A program made the translations under genes and the position numbers. A model generated the notes under the pieces. That model did not search any database and had not been told where the DNA came from. It worked only from the letters and a program-made list of their open reading frames with translations. Below, piece by piece: positions 32,695 to 43,876 of a DNA stretch of 64,000 nt. The stretch lies in NCBI GenBank assembly GCA_911728435.2, contig OU452204.1, positions 11,656,001 through 11,720,000 of the forward strand, given 5' to 3'. The stretch's first letter is position 1. Every line of letters begins with the position of its first letter. The DNA comes from Apoderus coryli. Lineage: Eukaryota; Arthropoda; Insecta; Coleoptera; Attelabidae.

Positions 32695-32745
32695 GTATGC
32701 CACTGATGATGATATCTTAGATGTCGAAATATGTATGGTACGTAA
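32695..32745 (+). ncRNA. Hammerhead-ribozyme-like motif
   Basis: CTGATGA core, stem II GATATC/GATGTC with a TTA loop, then GAAA, then TATGTA. GCCA before the core pairs with TGGT after it. Stem III is changed from ACATGT to ATATGT, so dimer-type pairing would be weaker. Confidence 0.55.
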
Positions 32746-33338
32746 CAACGTACAGAAAAGCTCAACATACTAAAAAAGATAAACAAATCTGGAAACAATT
32801 ATTATAAATTATATTTGTGGAGTTGACGTATTTAATTTCATATAAATTATTCATTTGTTCAGTTAGTAACTTTATCCGAAATATATTTTGTACAGTAATA
32901 AACAAAAATGATCCCGGTCGGTATCAAATTAATCATTTACTGCCCCGAATTTAAAAAATTATCCGCTCAAAACAATGAGGCAACAAAAGAACGCAAAGAA
33001 TAACCAGCGGATGCCTCCATACCTCTATATATATTTACAGTAATTATTTAATATTCTTAAGGAATAAAAAAAGTGATTAAATATAATTTTTCATAATTAC
33101 AACTGTTCCTCAGGCGAGTTATGTCCGTACACCGGTGTTACTAATCAACTCTCTTTTTTAAGGTTTCTTTCTTTGGTTTGATACTAATGACTGTCTACTT
33201 TTTTTTTCCAAAGCAGCACACATGATGACTTTTATTTGAAAAATGTTTGTTAATAGTTATTATGTAATTAGTCATGCTGAAATTAGTAAATTAAATTACC
33301 TAAAAATGCTTATACCAATATCATGTTAGGTTATAATA
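32746..33338. other. No gene seen
   Basis: AT-rich sequence. No recognised element. Confidence 0.4.
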
Positions 33339-33340
33339 TA

Positions 33341-34215
33341 CAGTGTGTCCAAGATAAGCATTGGAATCTTGGAAACGGTAGGTGGTACAATGTCGGTTAA
33401 ATTAGAGAAAAGTTGTACAATTTAAACACCTTTTAAATTGTGTTTTCAAAAGTAAACTAACTTGAGCCGTTTTTGAGAATTTGTGAAAAAACGATTTTTT
33501 GCGATTTTAGTTTTTATTTATTTGTAACATTATTTTTACGGATATAACCAAATGAAAAGCACTTTCTCAATTTTACTTTTTGAGGAGAATAAAATAGCGT
33601 TTACAAATTTCCACCACGACGTTTCGTTTTCGAAAAATCATTTTTTATTGTTAAATTTAGCCATTTTTCATTCAAAAATAGGTCGTAACCAAGTTTTCAG
33701 TGTTTTTAGCTGTTATTTAAAATTATTCAACAAAAATCGCCATAGTTTGGCACTTATTTTGCGTAAAACACGCATCTGAGAAAGTCGTTTTTTTAATAAC
33801 TTCAAAAAACCTACTAGTCTCCATTCAGTCAGTTAAGTGCCAAACTATCGATTTTTCTTGAATAATTTTAACATCTGAAAACACTGAAAACTTGATATTC
33901 CGCCTATTTCTGAAATGAAAATAGCTTTAAATTTAATAATAAAAAATCCAGGGCGGTATTGAAAAAAAAACCAAGTTGATGATGGTTTTTCAAAAACGAA
34001 ACGGCATTGTGAAAATTTGTAAACGGGATCTTTTTCTCCTAAAAAAGTAACGATAAAAAAATGCTTTTCATTTTTTTAGATCTGTAAAAATAATGTTAGA
34101 AATAAGTAAATAAAAACTGAAATCGCAAAAAAATTGTTTTTTCAAAAATTCTCGAAAACGGCTAAAGTTAGTTTAATTTTGAAAACACCATTTAAAAGGT
34201 GTTTAGATTTTAAAA
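33341..34215. mobile_element. Foldback element, about 875 bp, right terminus lost
   Basis: TA (33339-33340) precedes CAGTGTGTCCAAGATAAG. The left arm (33341-33760) is matched in reverse complement by 33830-34215 (for example GTTTACAAATTT, TCGTTTTCGAAAAATCA and GCCAAACTATCGATTTT in the inner part). The centre lies near 33790. The right arm stops before the last 80 or so bases of the terminus, so that end was deleted. A half copy that keeps the missing end is at 12238-12548. No transposase is encoded; the TA target suggests mobilisation by a Tc1/mariner enzyme. Confidence 0.8.
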
Positions 34216-34500
34216 CTTTACTAACGAGGATGTTGCAAAGAAATATTATTCGGCAATGACCAGAAGCTCCCTTTAACTCATCGAGAATTTATCGAGAATT
34301 TTGACGGGACACTGCCAACTAAAGAATCAACTTCATCAAATTGCTGTGCAAAGCATGTGAACTTGAGGACAAGACTGTGCAACACTTGCTTTGGGAGTAC
34401 AACCGCGTTTCGGTCCTACGGAAATTCATACTGAGATAACGTAAACCAACCCTGGAATTGATTAGGTCGGCACGCCCACCGCCTTCTTTACGGAATAAGG
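34216..34500 (+). pseudogene. LINE C-terminal zinc-motif fragment
   Basis: The plus frame reads IKLLCKACELEDKTVQHLLW, matching the C-x2-C...H...C motif at the end of I/R1/jockey-like LINE polyproteins (C..C...ET..H.L..C). Its last Cys is not preserved. Stops follow. The opposite strand has a longer open frame (34319-34621) that shows no known similarity. It is a very old fragment and directly truncates the foldback element. Confidence 0.4.
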
Positions 34501-34718
34501 CTGAACGGTAACATAGGGTTTTGGTTGTACCACCGAGGATGGATCCAAAGGGGTCTACGTGCAGTGACCTTTTTAAGACACCCTCCACAGCACCAGATAC
34601 AGAAAACTTGAGGATAAGCATTGGTCCTATTACTATTTCTTAATAAACATTCAAACTAATAAATTATAAAAATAATTTAAAATTCATGAAGTAGTCCATA
34701 TTTCTGTGGAGTTTCAAT

Positions 34719-35196
34719 TTAATGAGGGAATTAATAATACTCTGTCTCCTCCACTAAACTTCAATATATATTTTCATAAATCTGGTTAAATATTATATAC
34801 TATATCAAATAATATACAAATATTATACTATATCTGAGATTACAAATATTATACTGACCAGAGAAAAATCAGAAATCTATAATTATTAATTCAATCAAGT
34901 ACTTAATCATGATATACAAAAAGAAAACAAAAATATTAGAAGTATAATGTTCTTTTAGTTGAGTTAGTTTTAAGAATGTAGAATTTTTAAAGAATAATTT
35001 TTTTTATTTTTATTCCAGTAAACTTCAAAATTGTATGACAATGTAACTTTTGTATAACACTGAGGATGGCCATATATATGACCGAAACATGTATGTTGTA
35101 AGAACCCAATGATAATTGGAGTACGACCAGATTTATGAAAATATATATTGAAGTTTAGTAGAGGAGACAGAGTATTATTAATTCCCTCATTAATTT
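34719..35196. mobile_element. Inverted-repeat element carrying a hammerhead-like motif
   Basis: Arms of about 68 bp (34719-34786 and 35127-35196) are near-perfect inverted copies (CTGTCTCCTCCACTAAACTT on the left). The interior is AT-rich with no protein, and a well-formed hammerhead-like sequence lies at 35053-35100, near the right arm. The layout resembles the element at 18131-18636, although the arm sequences differ apart from a similar CCTCCAC segment. Confidence 0.7.
35053..35100 (+). ncRNA. Hammerhead-ribozyme-like motif with a 7 bp stem I
   Basis: TATAACA, then CTGAGGA, stem II GGCC(AT-rich loop)GACC, GAAAC, ATGTA, TGTTGTA. The outer segments pair over seven positions including one G-U. 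ACATGT is self-complementary. The core has one change from the canonical CTGATGA. Confidence 0.6.
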
Positions 35197-35609
35197 AAAA
35201 TTGTTTAAACAAAATGACTTGCTTTGTCCGCAACGGCACAAAATAATTTCTATTTTATTATATTTACAGACACAATATCCTTTGTAATTTATTATTTTCT
35301 AGCATTAAATATGGACGACGAACGCTTGGAGAACAACGTCGAAAGGGTTGCTGATGCGCGAATATTTGGGTGATGCTGCAGTTTAGATCAATCTCCGAAA
35401 TAGAAAATAAGGATAATTGTGAAATTTAACGTTATCTGATGTTACGAAACCTCGTGAACAGTTAAATCCTTAAAAACCTACAAGGAGAGTTTTTAATTCC
35501 GTAATTAAGGCTGATCAATGGTGTAAATACCGAGTTTTAAGGATACATAACAAGAGTTTACTGCACCAAATGAATCTGAATAATTCTTTGTCAAGTTGAA
35601 ATAACAATC
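35197..35609. other. No gene seen
   Basis: AT-rich sequence between two hammerhead-like motifs. Confidence 0.35.
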
Positions 35610-35655
35610 ATTGTGCCATACATGTTTCGAGAAACAGCGTTCAACATGTTGTGTG
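35610..35655 (-). other. Degenerate hammerhead-like motif
   Basis: On the minus strand the right half (CGAAACATGTATGG) is intact and a stem II can form (GAAC...GTTTC region), but the CTGATGA core is not preserved (it reads ATGTTGA). Probably a dead relative of the other copies. Confidence 0.35.
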
Positions 35656-37090
35656 TGTTGTGTTTTGACGTATGTACCGAGGCTCCTAATTGTCCTTAGA
35701 ATTGGAGAAACACTCGTATGTTTTTGTTTAATTTTGATTATTATTATTATTTTTTAAGACGGATATACCAAGCAAAGGTTTGACCTTATTTTTGTTACAT
35801 AATTTTTTTATTCAGGTGTGGGGGTGGCAACTGCCTTAAGGGGGTCCTCAATGAGTTTTATGTTATTAAAAATAATTACAAACACAATATTTGGACTCAG
35901 CGTTCAGAAATACCAGTTACTTAAATTCAGCAATATTTCTGTTTGTGATGTTCGTTCGAACTAAAGTTCAAGAATGGTTGCACCTAGTAAAAATAATGTT
36001 TATTGGAGCCACTGTATCTATACATACTCTGAGCGATATACAATTACATGTACCGCATTTATGCGACATAGTTCGGCAGCTCTCTTAATAATAATAAATA
36101 ATCGGGTATTAATTGGTTTGATATATTACTGGTGGCATTGCTTGTTTTTGTTTATGTGTCTTTGGTCGACTGTCTTTGTGTAGACGTGTGTGTGAAATCC
36201 GATCAGCTTTTTGCCGCGAAGCGCGTTGGAATGCTGGATTCTACTCGACTCTATGATAAACAACGTTCTCAGTATCAAATGGTGTTTTAAAATAGTTACC
36301 AAGCCTTCATTTTTACGAACATTCGCAATAAATTAAATTAAGCTCAAAGGTCCATTTTTTTAAATATATTTAAAAATGTTGTCACGACAAACATAAAAAT
36401 TAATAAATATTTTTGTTCTAATTTTACTACGCGGCAGATGAACTGAGACTTTCGAAAAAATTGTGCATAGCTAGCTAGTTTCATAATTTTTTTGCTGGTG
36501 ATGAATATTCAACCAGACTGACAAAACGCCATCCATAGTCATTGACCAGATGATATATGTTTCCAATTTGTTCTCGTTGTACAGAGTGTAGATGTAAGAC
36601 AGCGAAAATTTTTCGGTTTTTGATGAAAATTTTGGAAAACGTGAGGGTCTCTATTAAATTTGTTAGGTGACTCTTTTAAAATTAGCAAATAAACAATAAA
36701 ATATACCGTCTGAACAGCATCACGAAAGAATTTCTACTGAAAATGGTCAACTAACGGCGTACAGAAGCGGGTTTAGGAAATTAGACCAAAAACACTGGAT
36801 TTCGTTTGAAAATTTTACGATTGGAGGCCACGAAGAACAAGGCAAGAAGGATGACAGTGGTGCACGTTGGTTTGTGTCGGAAGGGACCTCAAACTCGACT
36901 CCCAGAGGGGCGTCATGAGGTTGAAAGCCGAGAGGGTCTTAGCAATCACAGAGCAAACCTACTAATTAGAGTACTGTGCCGGGCGGTACAGGAGACCAAG
37001 GAGTCAACTCTGACAATGGAATCCCCAGCATAAAGACATCAGTTGATATTGTTTTATTCTTGATTTCAGGTTAACTAATCTAAATCATGA
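35656..37090. other. No gene recognised; GC-richer patch at 36810-37030
   Basis: The patch at 36810-37030 has higher G+C and an open plus frame of about 75 codons rich in Arg, with no family I know. It runs into the minisatellite at 37096. It may be a fragment of an unrecognised mobile element. Confidence 0.3.
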
Positions 37091-37093
37091 GGC

Positions 37094-37162
37094 ACCATCA
37101 ACAGAGGACAATCATCAACAGAGGACTACAGCAACAGAGGACTACAGCAAACGAGGACAGGG
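37094..37162 (+). repeat. Minisatellite, unit about 16-18 bp
   Basis: Roughly four units of the CAACAGAGGACTACAG type occur in a row, with small length differences. Confidence 0.75.
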
Positions 37163-39649
37163 AACACGGATGATCCCCGAGCCAAACAACAAAAGAGAGA
37201 GAGAGTTTTAGTAGAGTTAAAGTCTAGTACACTACCCAGGGAAGTGGTAAACAACCCCGTGGGTTGTTTATATTTGTTCCGTGGCCAAAACAAAAAAAAG
37301 CGCGTTCGTGTTTAGTTTTTTAAATACGGTTTATAAGAAAAATTATTTCCCTATTCATATCTACATTTTTGGGCCACACTGTATAATGTATACGCACATT
37401 ATTTTAACATTGAATGATTGTGCTACATTTACACATATTTTTACAATGAATAAAATGTAAAAATAAAATAGAGCTTTTTTCTGAACCTCTGAATTTGGCA
37501 AAATCAACTCATTAACTTCACTTAAGTTAAAACTTCAAAAAATAAAATCGAGTGTTGGTGTTTATAATTTCCTAACCCCACTTTTGCATGCCACTGGTGT
37601 AAAGCATTTTCCTTACAAATTCTTCCTTATATAGTTTAGACTAATTTTAAAAGAAAAGCGAAAAAATTAAAGATATCAAAATAATGGCAAACATGTAGTA
37701 ATCAACCTTATGTTAGAAAGAACTAAGGGCTAGCACGTTTTTCATTTTTTAACAAAAAACGGAAATTTTTCGCTGGCTTACATTCACACCCTATACAACG
37801 AGAAGGGATTCAAAATAAAATATTTGCGGCAGTAACGCATAGACTAAGAATGACACTTGGCATCTCTTGCTGACAATCTAACATCTGTAAAGAAATGTCG
37901 TAAAATTTGCTATTCAAAATAAAGCAATTTCTCGGCTGTCCCACTTTATCTGCCGTGCAGGTTAGCTAAAATATATACAAAAGCAATCTGTGCTGCGTAA
38001 CGAAAATCTCACTCACCCGTTTATTGAGGTTTGTGTCATAAACAATCCTAAAATTGCCTTTACAAGCGCTCGCCATAATTGCAACCAAATCCAATCAGAT
38101 TTTCTTTCAGACTGTTCCAAAAACTCGACAGTATCGTCATCAGGCTCCAACTGAACGAATTTTGAGGCAATGTTTGAGGGTAACGCATCTATATCACACT
38201 GGTACCACTGCAATTAAAACAAAAGTAAGTAAGTTTTGTAGTGATACAACCGATTTGTTTCAGATGTGAAACGTGCGACAGCTTCCGAAATTGTTGAAAT
38301 AAATAAAGTAAAATCCACGAAGTATATTTTGAAATCAAGAACTGTTCGTTTATTTTGATTTAAGGGCATATCTTGTTTCAAGCGACAAGACTAATTTCGG
38401 AGACGAGAAGAAGACAGAAATGCTCTGATATTTAAACAGAACTAAAGGGCTTATATAGATGCACCAGAAACTGGCTAGTCCAGGAATGCGGATACTAAAG
38501 TTCGACCGCTTTTCAAAGATAAAGATGAAGCTTTTGGATTCATGGGCACAATAAACTCATTCAAAGCATTTAATATGATAAAAAAAATAAATTTCTGTGA
38601 ACCCTCTTCGATTTTCACTTTATTTCATTCACGCAGTAGCAGGCGTTAAATTAATCAAAATGGAAATAACCAAATCGACAAAATTAAAGATGGCAAAAGC
38701 AGCAAGAGTTTTGTAATCATGATGATAGTAATATAATTATTATTGTATGCCTACGCAACAGAAAACGGTAGCTCAAACAAATAATAATAAAGAAGAAGAC
38801 GAAAAGATATAATAAGAAAAAATAAATATAAATATATACGTGCAGAAGTAGAAAGAGACTATACTTTGTTGGCTGCTGTATAGATTGCCATTAATTTGCC
38901 CTTGCTTATGAATAGAATAAATATCCGGCTTAATCATCGAGTATAATTAAAAGAAAACCTGGTGGTAAAGAGGTGTCGACATAACAGGGTGGCCAGACGA
39001 ATCAAACTAGTGAACAACTAGTTTCTTGTGCCTTGGATTAAATGTTTAAAGATTATAGCATGATTCCTATAATAATATAGACAGAGAAAGATTAATTTTA
39101 AATTTATATACATACTGCATATTTTCTCTAATAATTAAATCTAGAGCATTTACACAATTTTCCTAACTTATTAGCTAAGATAGGATAGGTGAAACTAGAA
39201 ATTGCCAGAGTTGGTTTACAGTTATCCAAGTTTCTAAATTATAACAGAAATACATTGCCGTCCACGTTTATACCAAAAAAATGTTTCGATACGTTCATGT
39301 AAATAGAAGGGAAGGTTGTTGTCAAAAAATTTTCGTAGGTACTTGAAAATATTCACAACTGGAATTGTATTTTTATATATATGCGATTCCTCTGTGAATG
39401 TGTTGAAGCAAACATATTTTGTGTACTCTAATTTCAATCAAAAAAAGTCAGACCTCATACCTGCTCTATTGTTTTTTATCTCACTTTTTGGCCCCAGTTT
39501 CAATGTAAATTAATCTGCCGCATATTTATTGAAATAAGTAACAGATAACATGATTGCAACCATATTATTGGTCAAATTTATTATTGACAGAAAACACCAA
39601 TGAAGTATCCTATAAATCCATCTGTCACTTGAGAAAAAAGGTGGCAGCT
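37163..39649. other. No gene seen
   Basis: AT-rich. A mariner-type terminus (CCACACTGTA) ends near 37383 and another (CAGGGTGGCC) begins near 38985, without partners that I could find. Confidence 0.35.
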
Positions 39650-41130
39650 CCAAACTCCAATTCTTCTTCTTTCGGTGCCGTGACTGTCTTCAAGCGTGGG
39701 CTATCTCCATGACAATTTGGTTGAATTGTTCTCTATCTGTCGCTACTCGGAATAGTTGTCCTACTCCAAGTCCGGTCCAATTTCTAATATTTCGCAGCCA
39801 TGATAGATTTTTGCGACCTATCCATCTTCTGCCCTCAACCTTTCCCTGAATGATAACTGACCTTTATTGTTTTTATTGTGTCCACGAGTTCTCAATCCTT
39901 ATTCAGCTGTCTGAGTACCTCTTCATTACTGATATGTGCAATCCACGGGATCTTGATGATTCTCCGATAGCACCACATCTCAAACGCTTCTATTTTATTC
40001 ATGATGTCAACTTGAAGCGCCCATGTCTCACATCCGTACAAAAAAAAATGCTCCATACGTAACAGCGGAGTGTTCCTAACCGCGTCTGAACTATGAGGTT
40101 TCTATTAGTGAGAGTTGGTTTCTATTTGCTGAATGCACGTTATGTCATTGTTCATCCAGCTGCACACATATTTGAAATGTGATACCAGTTCAATGTTGTG
40201 TCCGTTGATTGTAATCGGAATTGGTTCTATGTTTATTCTAGCTACAGTCATCCATTCGTTTTGTTGATGTTTATACGAGTATTAATAATCCATCTTCGAC
40301 CAGCCTCGTGATCTCTATCCAGCAGATTTTACAAGTCTTCCATGCAGAAAAGCAATGATGGCATATCATCTGCGTATCTTACGTTCTTTACAATTTCGCC
40401 ACTTATCTTTACTCCCTCTGTCCTATCCTATCCTATCATGATAGTCTACGTTATATGATTTTAGACATTGGAAAAGCTTTGTGTAGTATTTGACTCGATC
40501 AAACGCTTTTTCGAGGTCAATAAGAAATATATAGATTTTTCGAAACTCAGAACTCTTTTGTAATAGTGTCCTTATGCAGAAAAGGGCTTCGCGTGTGCCT
40601 AGTCCGCTACGAAATCCAAATTGTTCTTTGCCAATATTGTGTTCACATTTGACATAAATGTATTGAGGAGAATATTTAAGGACATTTTTAAAGTATGACT
40701 CATTAGGCGAATTAATAAGTCGTTGCACCTATTAGCTTGTTGTTTTTGGGTAAGGCGATGAAGGTCGATTTCTGCCAGTCACTGCGAAGATTCCCAGTTT
40801 GGTAGACCTGGTTGAAGAATGCCGTCAGAACAGATATGCTTTCGCCATCAAGTAGTTTCACCAGCTCTATAGAAATTTCAACGGGTCCTGGGGGTTTTCC
40901 TGCTTTTGATTGGTGTATTGTTCTTTGAACTTCGGATTTGAGAATTCTTGGACCATGCTCTGCCATATAATCAGTCAGTAGATTTTCTATCGTTTCGCGG
41001 CTCTCGTCCTCGAACAGTTGTTGGATATAATGTTGCCATTCATTACACTGATCTTCCTTTGTTAACAGCGCTTTTCCACCATTGTTACACCAATTGCGCA
41101 CAGTTTACTGCTTTCAAGTCGTCCTCCTAA
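39650..41130 (-). pseudogene. RTE-like LINE, RT to 3' end, heavily mutated
   Basis: Minus-strand pieces in order: a pre-RT segment (41101-40712: LFEDESRE, then a KSEVQRTIHQSKAGKPPGP region and WQKSTFIALPKNNKL); the RT core (40728-40423: GKEQFGFRSGLGTREA, then LIDLEKAFDRV); after further frame changes RYADDM, the catalytic YADD (near 40360); a C-terminal ININKTNEWM and NGHNIELVSHFKY region; a FEMWCYRRI region (near 39985); and the end GRRWIGRKNLSWLRNIRNWT (near 39800), typical of this LINE group. It copied itself through RNA. Many stops and frameshifts show that it is old. It belongs to the same family as the fragment at 61735-62298. Confidence 0.8.
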
Positions 41131-42922
41131 AGCCTCTTTAAATCCACCAAACATATGGTAGTCACATTGGACCTAGTCTGGGCTGTCAGGTGTTCAAGTG
41201 TTTATCACCATAATGCGTAATGAGATGAGTGTAGGATGAGTTACGGTCAAGTTATGGCCGAGCGTTGTCATGCAGAACAGTCGAAACAATTTTATTCTTC
41301 TGTTTTGATAAACAGCCGTAGTGTGGATCGGTTATGCAATGAAATATCTTGACTATTGAGTAATCCCTTTGATCTCTTCTCTATTGTTTTTTTTTTGTCG
41401 AACCAACAACAACCTCTCTTACTTGAGTAGGCATCACCGAACTGCCCCTGAAATATTCTCAAAATGTCATTAGATTTAACGCCTAGCGAGAAAACAAAAA
41501 AATACGCGACGCTCAACAAAGCGTGCTACTCCTCACTACTGATTCTCTGAGGCCCTAGGCACCCCCTAACCGATGCGAATGTCATAAAAACGTAGTAGAG
41601 GTAGAGAAAATATTAGCATCCCTAAATCATCATATCTCAAGGTTCAAATAATCATGAAATATCATAAAGTAATGAACCAATTTCTTGTGGTCCGTTAACG
41701 TCAATATTAATCACGTCCAATGTTGCCTTTATGTAATTTAGAGCTTAGATCCATTCCATTGTATCTAATCTCTATGAAGTAGGTACATGAATTCGGTCGC
41801 GAAAGTTGGCAAAAGTTTAAAATGGTATTGTTTTTGAAAGAGTTAGACTATAAAACATGCCTTATTGTCGAACCTGTTAGAAACTCATTTTGGAATGATA
41901 ATAAAATTAAATCCGTAATAACTCCAAGATTTTCTCCAAAGTCATCTTTCAAAATCATTAGTTTATCTTATTTGAATATGAGTCTCTCTTTAACCACAAT
42001 GTTACTGTTGCAACAGAAAATGTTTTACTTAAAAATTACACTCAAGAGCCTCTACAAACGACTCCAAGTCAGTAACTAACAAAAACTGAAATTTCTATTC
42101 TCCCCCGGTATATAATTCACATTATACGTGAACAGTATGGCAATTTTGCACCATGCAAAACTACACAGCAGCGCATCATCAAATATTTATTAGAAAACTT
42201 GCTATATATAAGAGGTGGTCTTATACGATGCATATAGGTGGATATTATAAGAAAAAGGGGATGACAGGTTGACATAGATAAGAGGTTACACACGGAATTT
42301 TTTATCATAACGCCATAAGGACGGTATCTAAAAAACGCGATATATGTAAAAATGGATTATTGCTTCCAAAGGTGTTTGTTGAACATCAGACTGTGATCAA
42401 AAAGAATATCAGAATATTCACAAGACATGGAAAGATGCAAAATTTGCATGAAAATATGTCGCATTATATATTTACACAGGACGCCCACTAGTGCTTGAAA
42501 TCCTCGGACTACAGAAAACGGACAAAGTTTAGTAGGTATATGTATAAATGCGTGTATATTATTTCGATTTTTCTTCAGGAATTCCAAAGAAAACGTCTGG
42601 CGAAATGCAAACTCAAAAACACACTTCCTAGACAACAAATTAACTAGAGGTTATCATTGAGAATCTAAACCTAATTCCAATGTTGTAACAAGTTCACATT
42701 TATAATTTCCATTAATCCTTATTAGCTGCACTCGCAGGAGCGTAGAAATCTATTATATGAAGACTCATTAACACGGAAAGAATGAAATCTTCAAATAAGA
42801 ATAGTTGTATCCTTAAAGATAAATTTTTGAAAAGTAATCCACAATTACGAGGAGTGTAACTGATATTAAATAAAAGGCGTCTACTCCAGAATGCGATCAT
42901 ATATAATTAACTCAAACTACAA
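41131..42922. other. No gene seen
   Basis: AT-rich; a few random open frames. The upstream (5') part of the RTE-like LINE cannot be recognised here. Confidence 0.35.
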
Positions 42923-42970
42923 GAAGACCATACATGTTTCGGGAACTCAATTCCTATCCCCTATTATGAT
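42923..42970 (-). other. Degenerate hammerhead-like motif
   Basis: On the minus strand the sequence keeps stem II (GGAA...TTCC), CCGAAAC, ATGTA and TGGTCTTC, but the CTGATGA core has become GGGGATA. Stem I pairing was not found. Confidence 0.4.
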
Positions 42971-43059
42971 ATTGAGAAAGCTGAGAACTTATAAACCAGT
43001 AATATAAGGATAATCAATTAAAGGATCACGCACTATGAAAAAAAAGGAAGAAAAAACTA

Positions 43060-43820
43060 TGATGATTTTCACAGGGGATTACTATCACATTGAAGAAGTC
43101 TCTAGGATAAGTAAGAAAAAAACAAAATTATTCAAAATAGTTGCCTTAGAGGGCAATACAATGAGTATAGCGATTTTCCAAGTTTTCGATACCACTTTTA
43201 TAGTACGATTTCTCTTTGTCGTCAAAATAGGCCTCACTTTCAGCGATTACTTCATCATTGGACTTAAATTTCTTTCCAGCGAGCAATCTCTTGAGATCTG
43301 AAAACAGGAAAACGTCACTGGAGGCTAAATCTGGAGAATACGGCGGGATAAGCAATTCGAAGCCCAATTTATTCAATTGTGTCATAGTTTTCATCGATTT
43401 GTGACACGGTGCATTGTCTTGGTGAAACAACACTGCAAATGTGGCCGTTTCTTTGCGATTTCAACCTTCAATCGATCCAAAAGTGCACAGTAATAGTCGC
43501 GGTTGATGGTCGTTCCTTTTTGGAGGTAGTCGATGAATATTATTCGGTTCGTCGATTGCTGTCCACTCAGCTGACTGTCTTTTGGATTCTGGTGTGTAAT
43601 AGTGAAGCCATGTTTCATCCATTGTCACATATCGACGATAGAATTCTATTTTATTGCAGTTTAACAGCGCGAAACAGTCCTCTGAAGCATCAGTTCGTTG
43701 TGGTTTTTGGTCGAATGTGAGCTCACGCGGCACCCACTTGCCACAGAGCTTTCCCATAGCCAAATGTACGTGTAAAATGGTAAAAACAGTACCATCTGAT
43801 ACTTGATTCAAGTATCTACT
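43060..43820 (-). pseudogene. Classical mariner transposase, frameshifted
   Basis: Minus-strand pieces: HVHLAMGKLCGKWVPREL and FALLNCNKIEFYRRY (end of the DNA-binding and linker part), MDETWLHYYTPESKRQS (first catalytic Asp), a middle part, FHQDNAPCHKSM (second Asp), PPYSPDLASSDVFLF (third Asp) and the C-terminus GIENLENRYTHCIAL. At least two frame changes lie between 43390 and 43480. The spacing between the last two Asp residues is 33, one less than the D34D of mariners, implying loss of a codon. The N-terminal half is missing, and no terminal repeat was identified. The tail shows it is the same family as the fragment at 21153-21300. Confidence 0.8.
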
Positions 43821-43876
43821 CTTCTTGCGTTAGTATTAACTTAGTCTCAATAAATAAGAATCATGATTTATTTAAC

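Noticed and set aside
34319..34621. 100-codon minus-strand open frame
   Set aside because: No similarity, while the plus strand shows a LINE-type zinc motif in the same place.
37360..39000. Possible element between the CCACACTGTA and CAGGGTGGCC termini
   Set aside because: The two ends do not match each other as inverted repeats.
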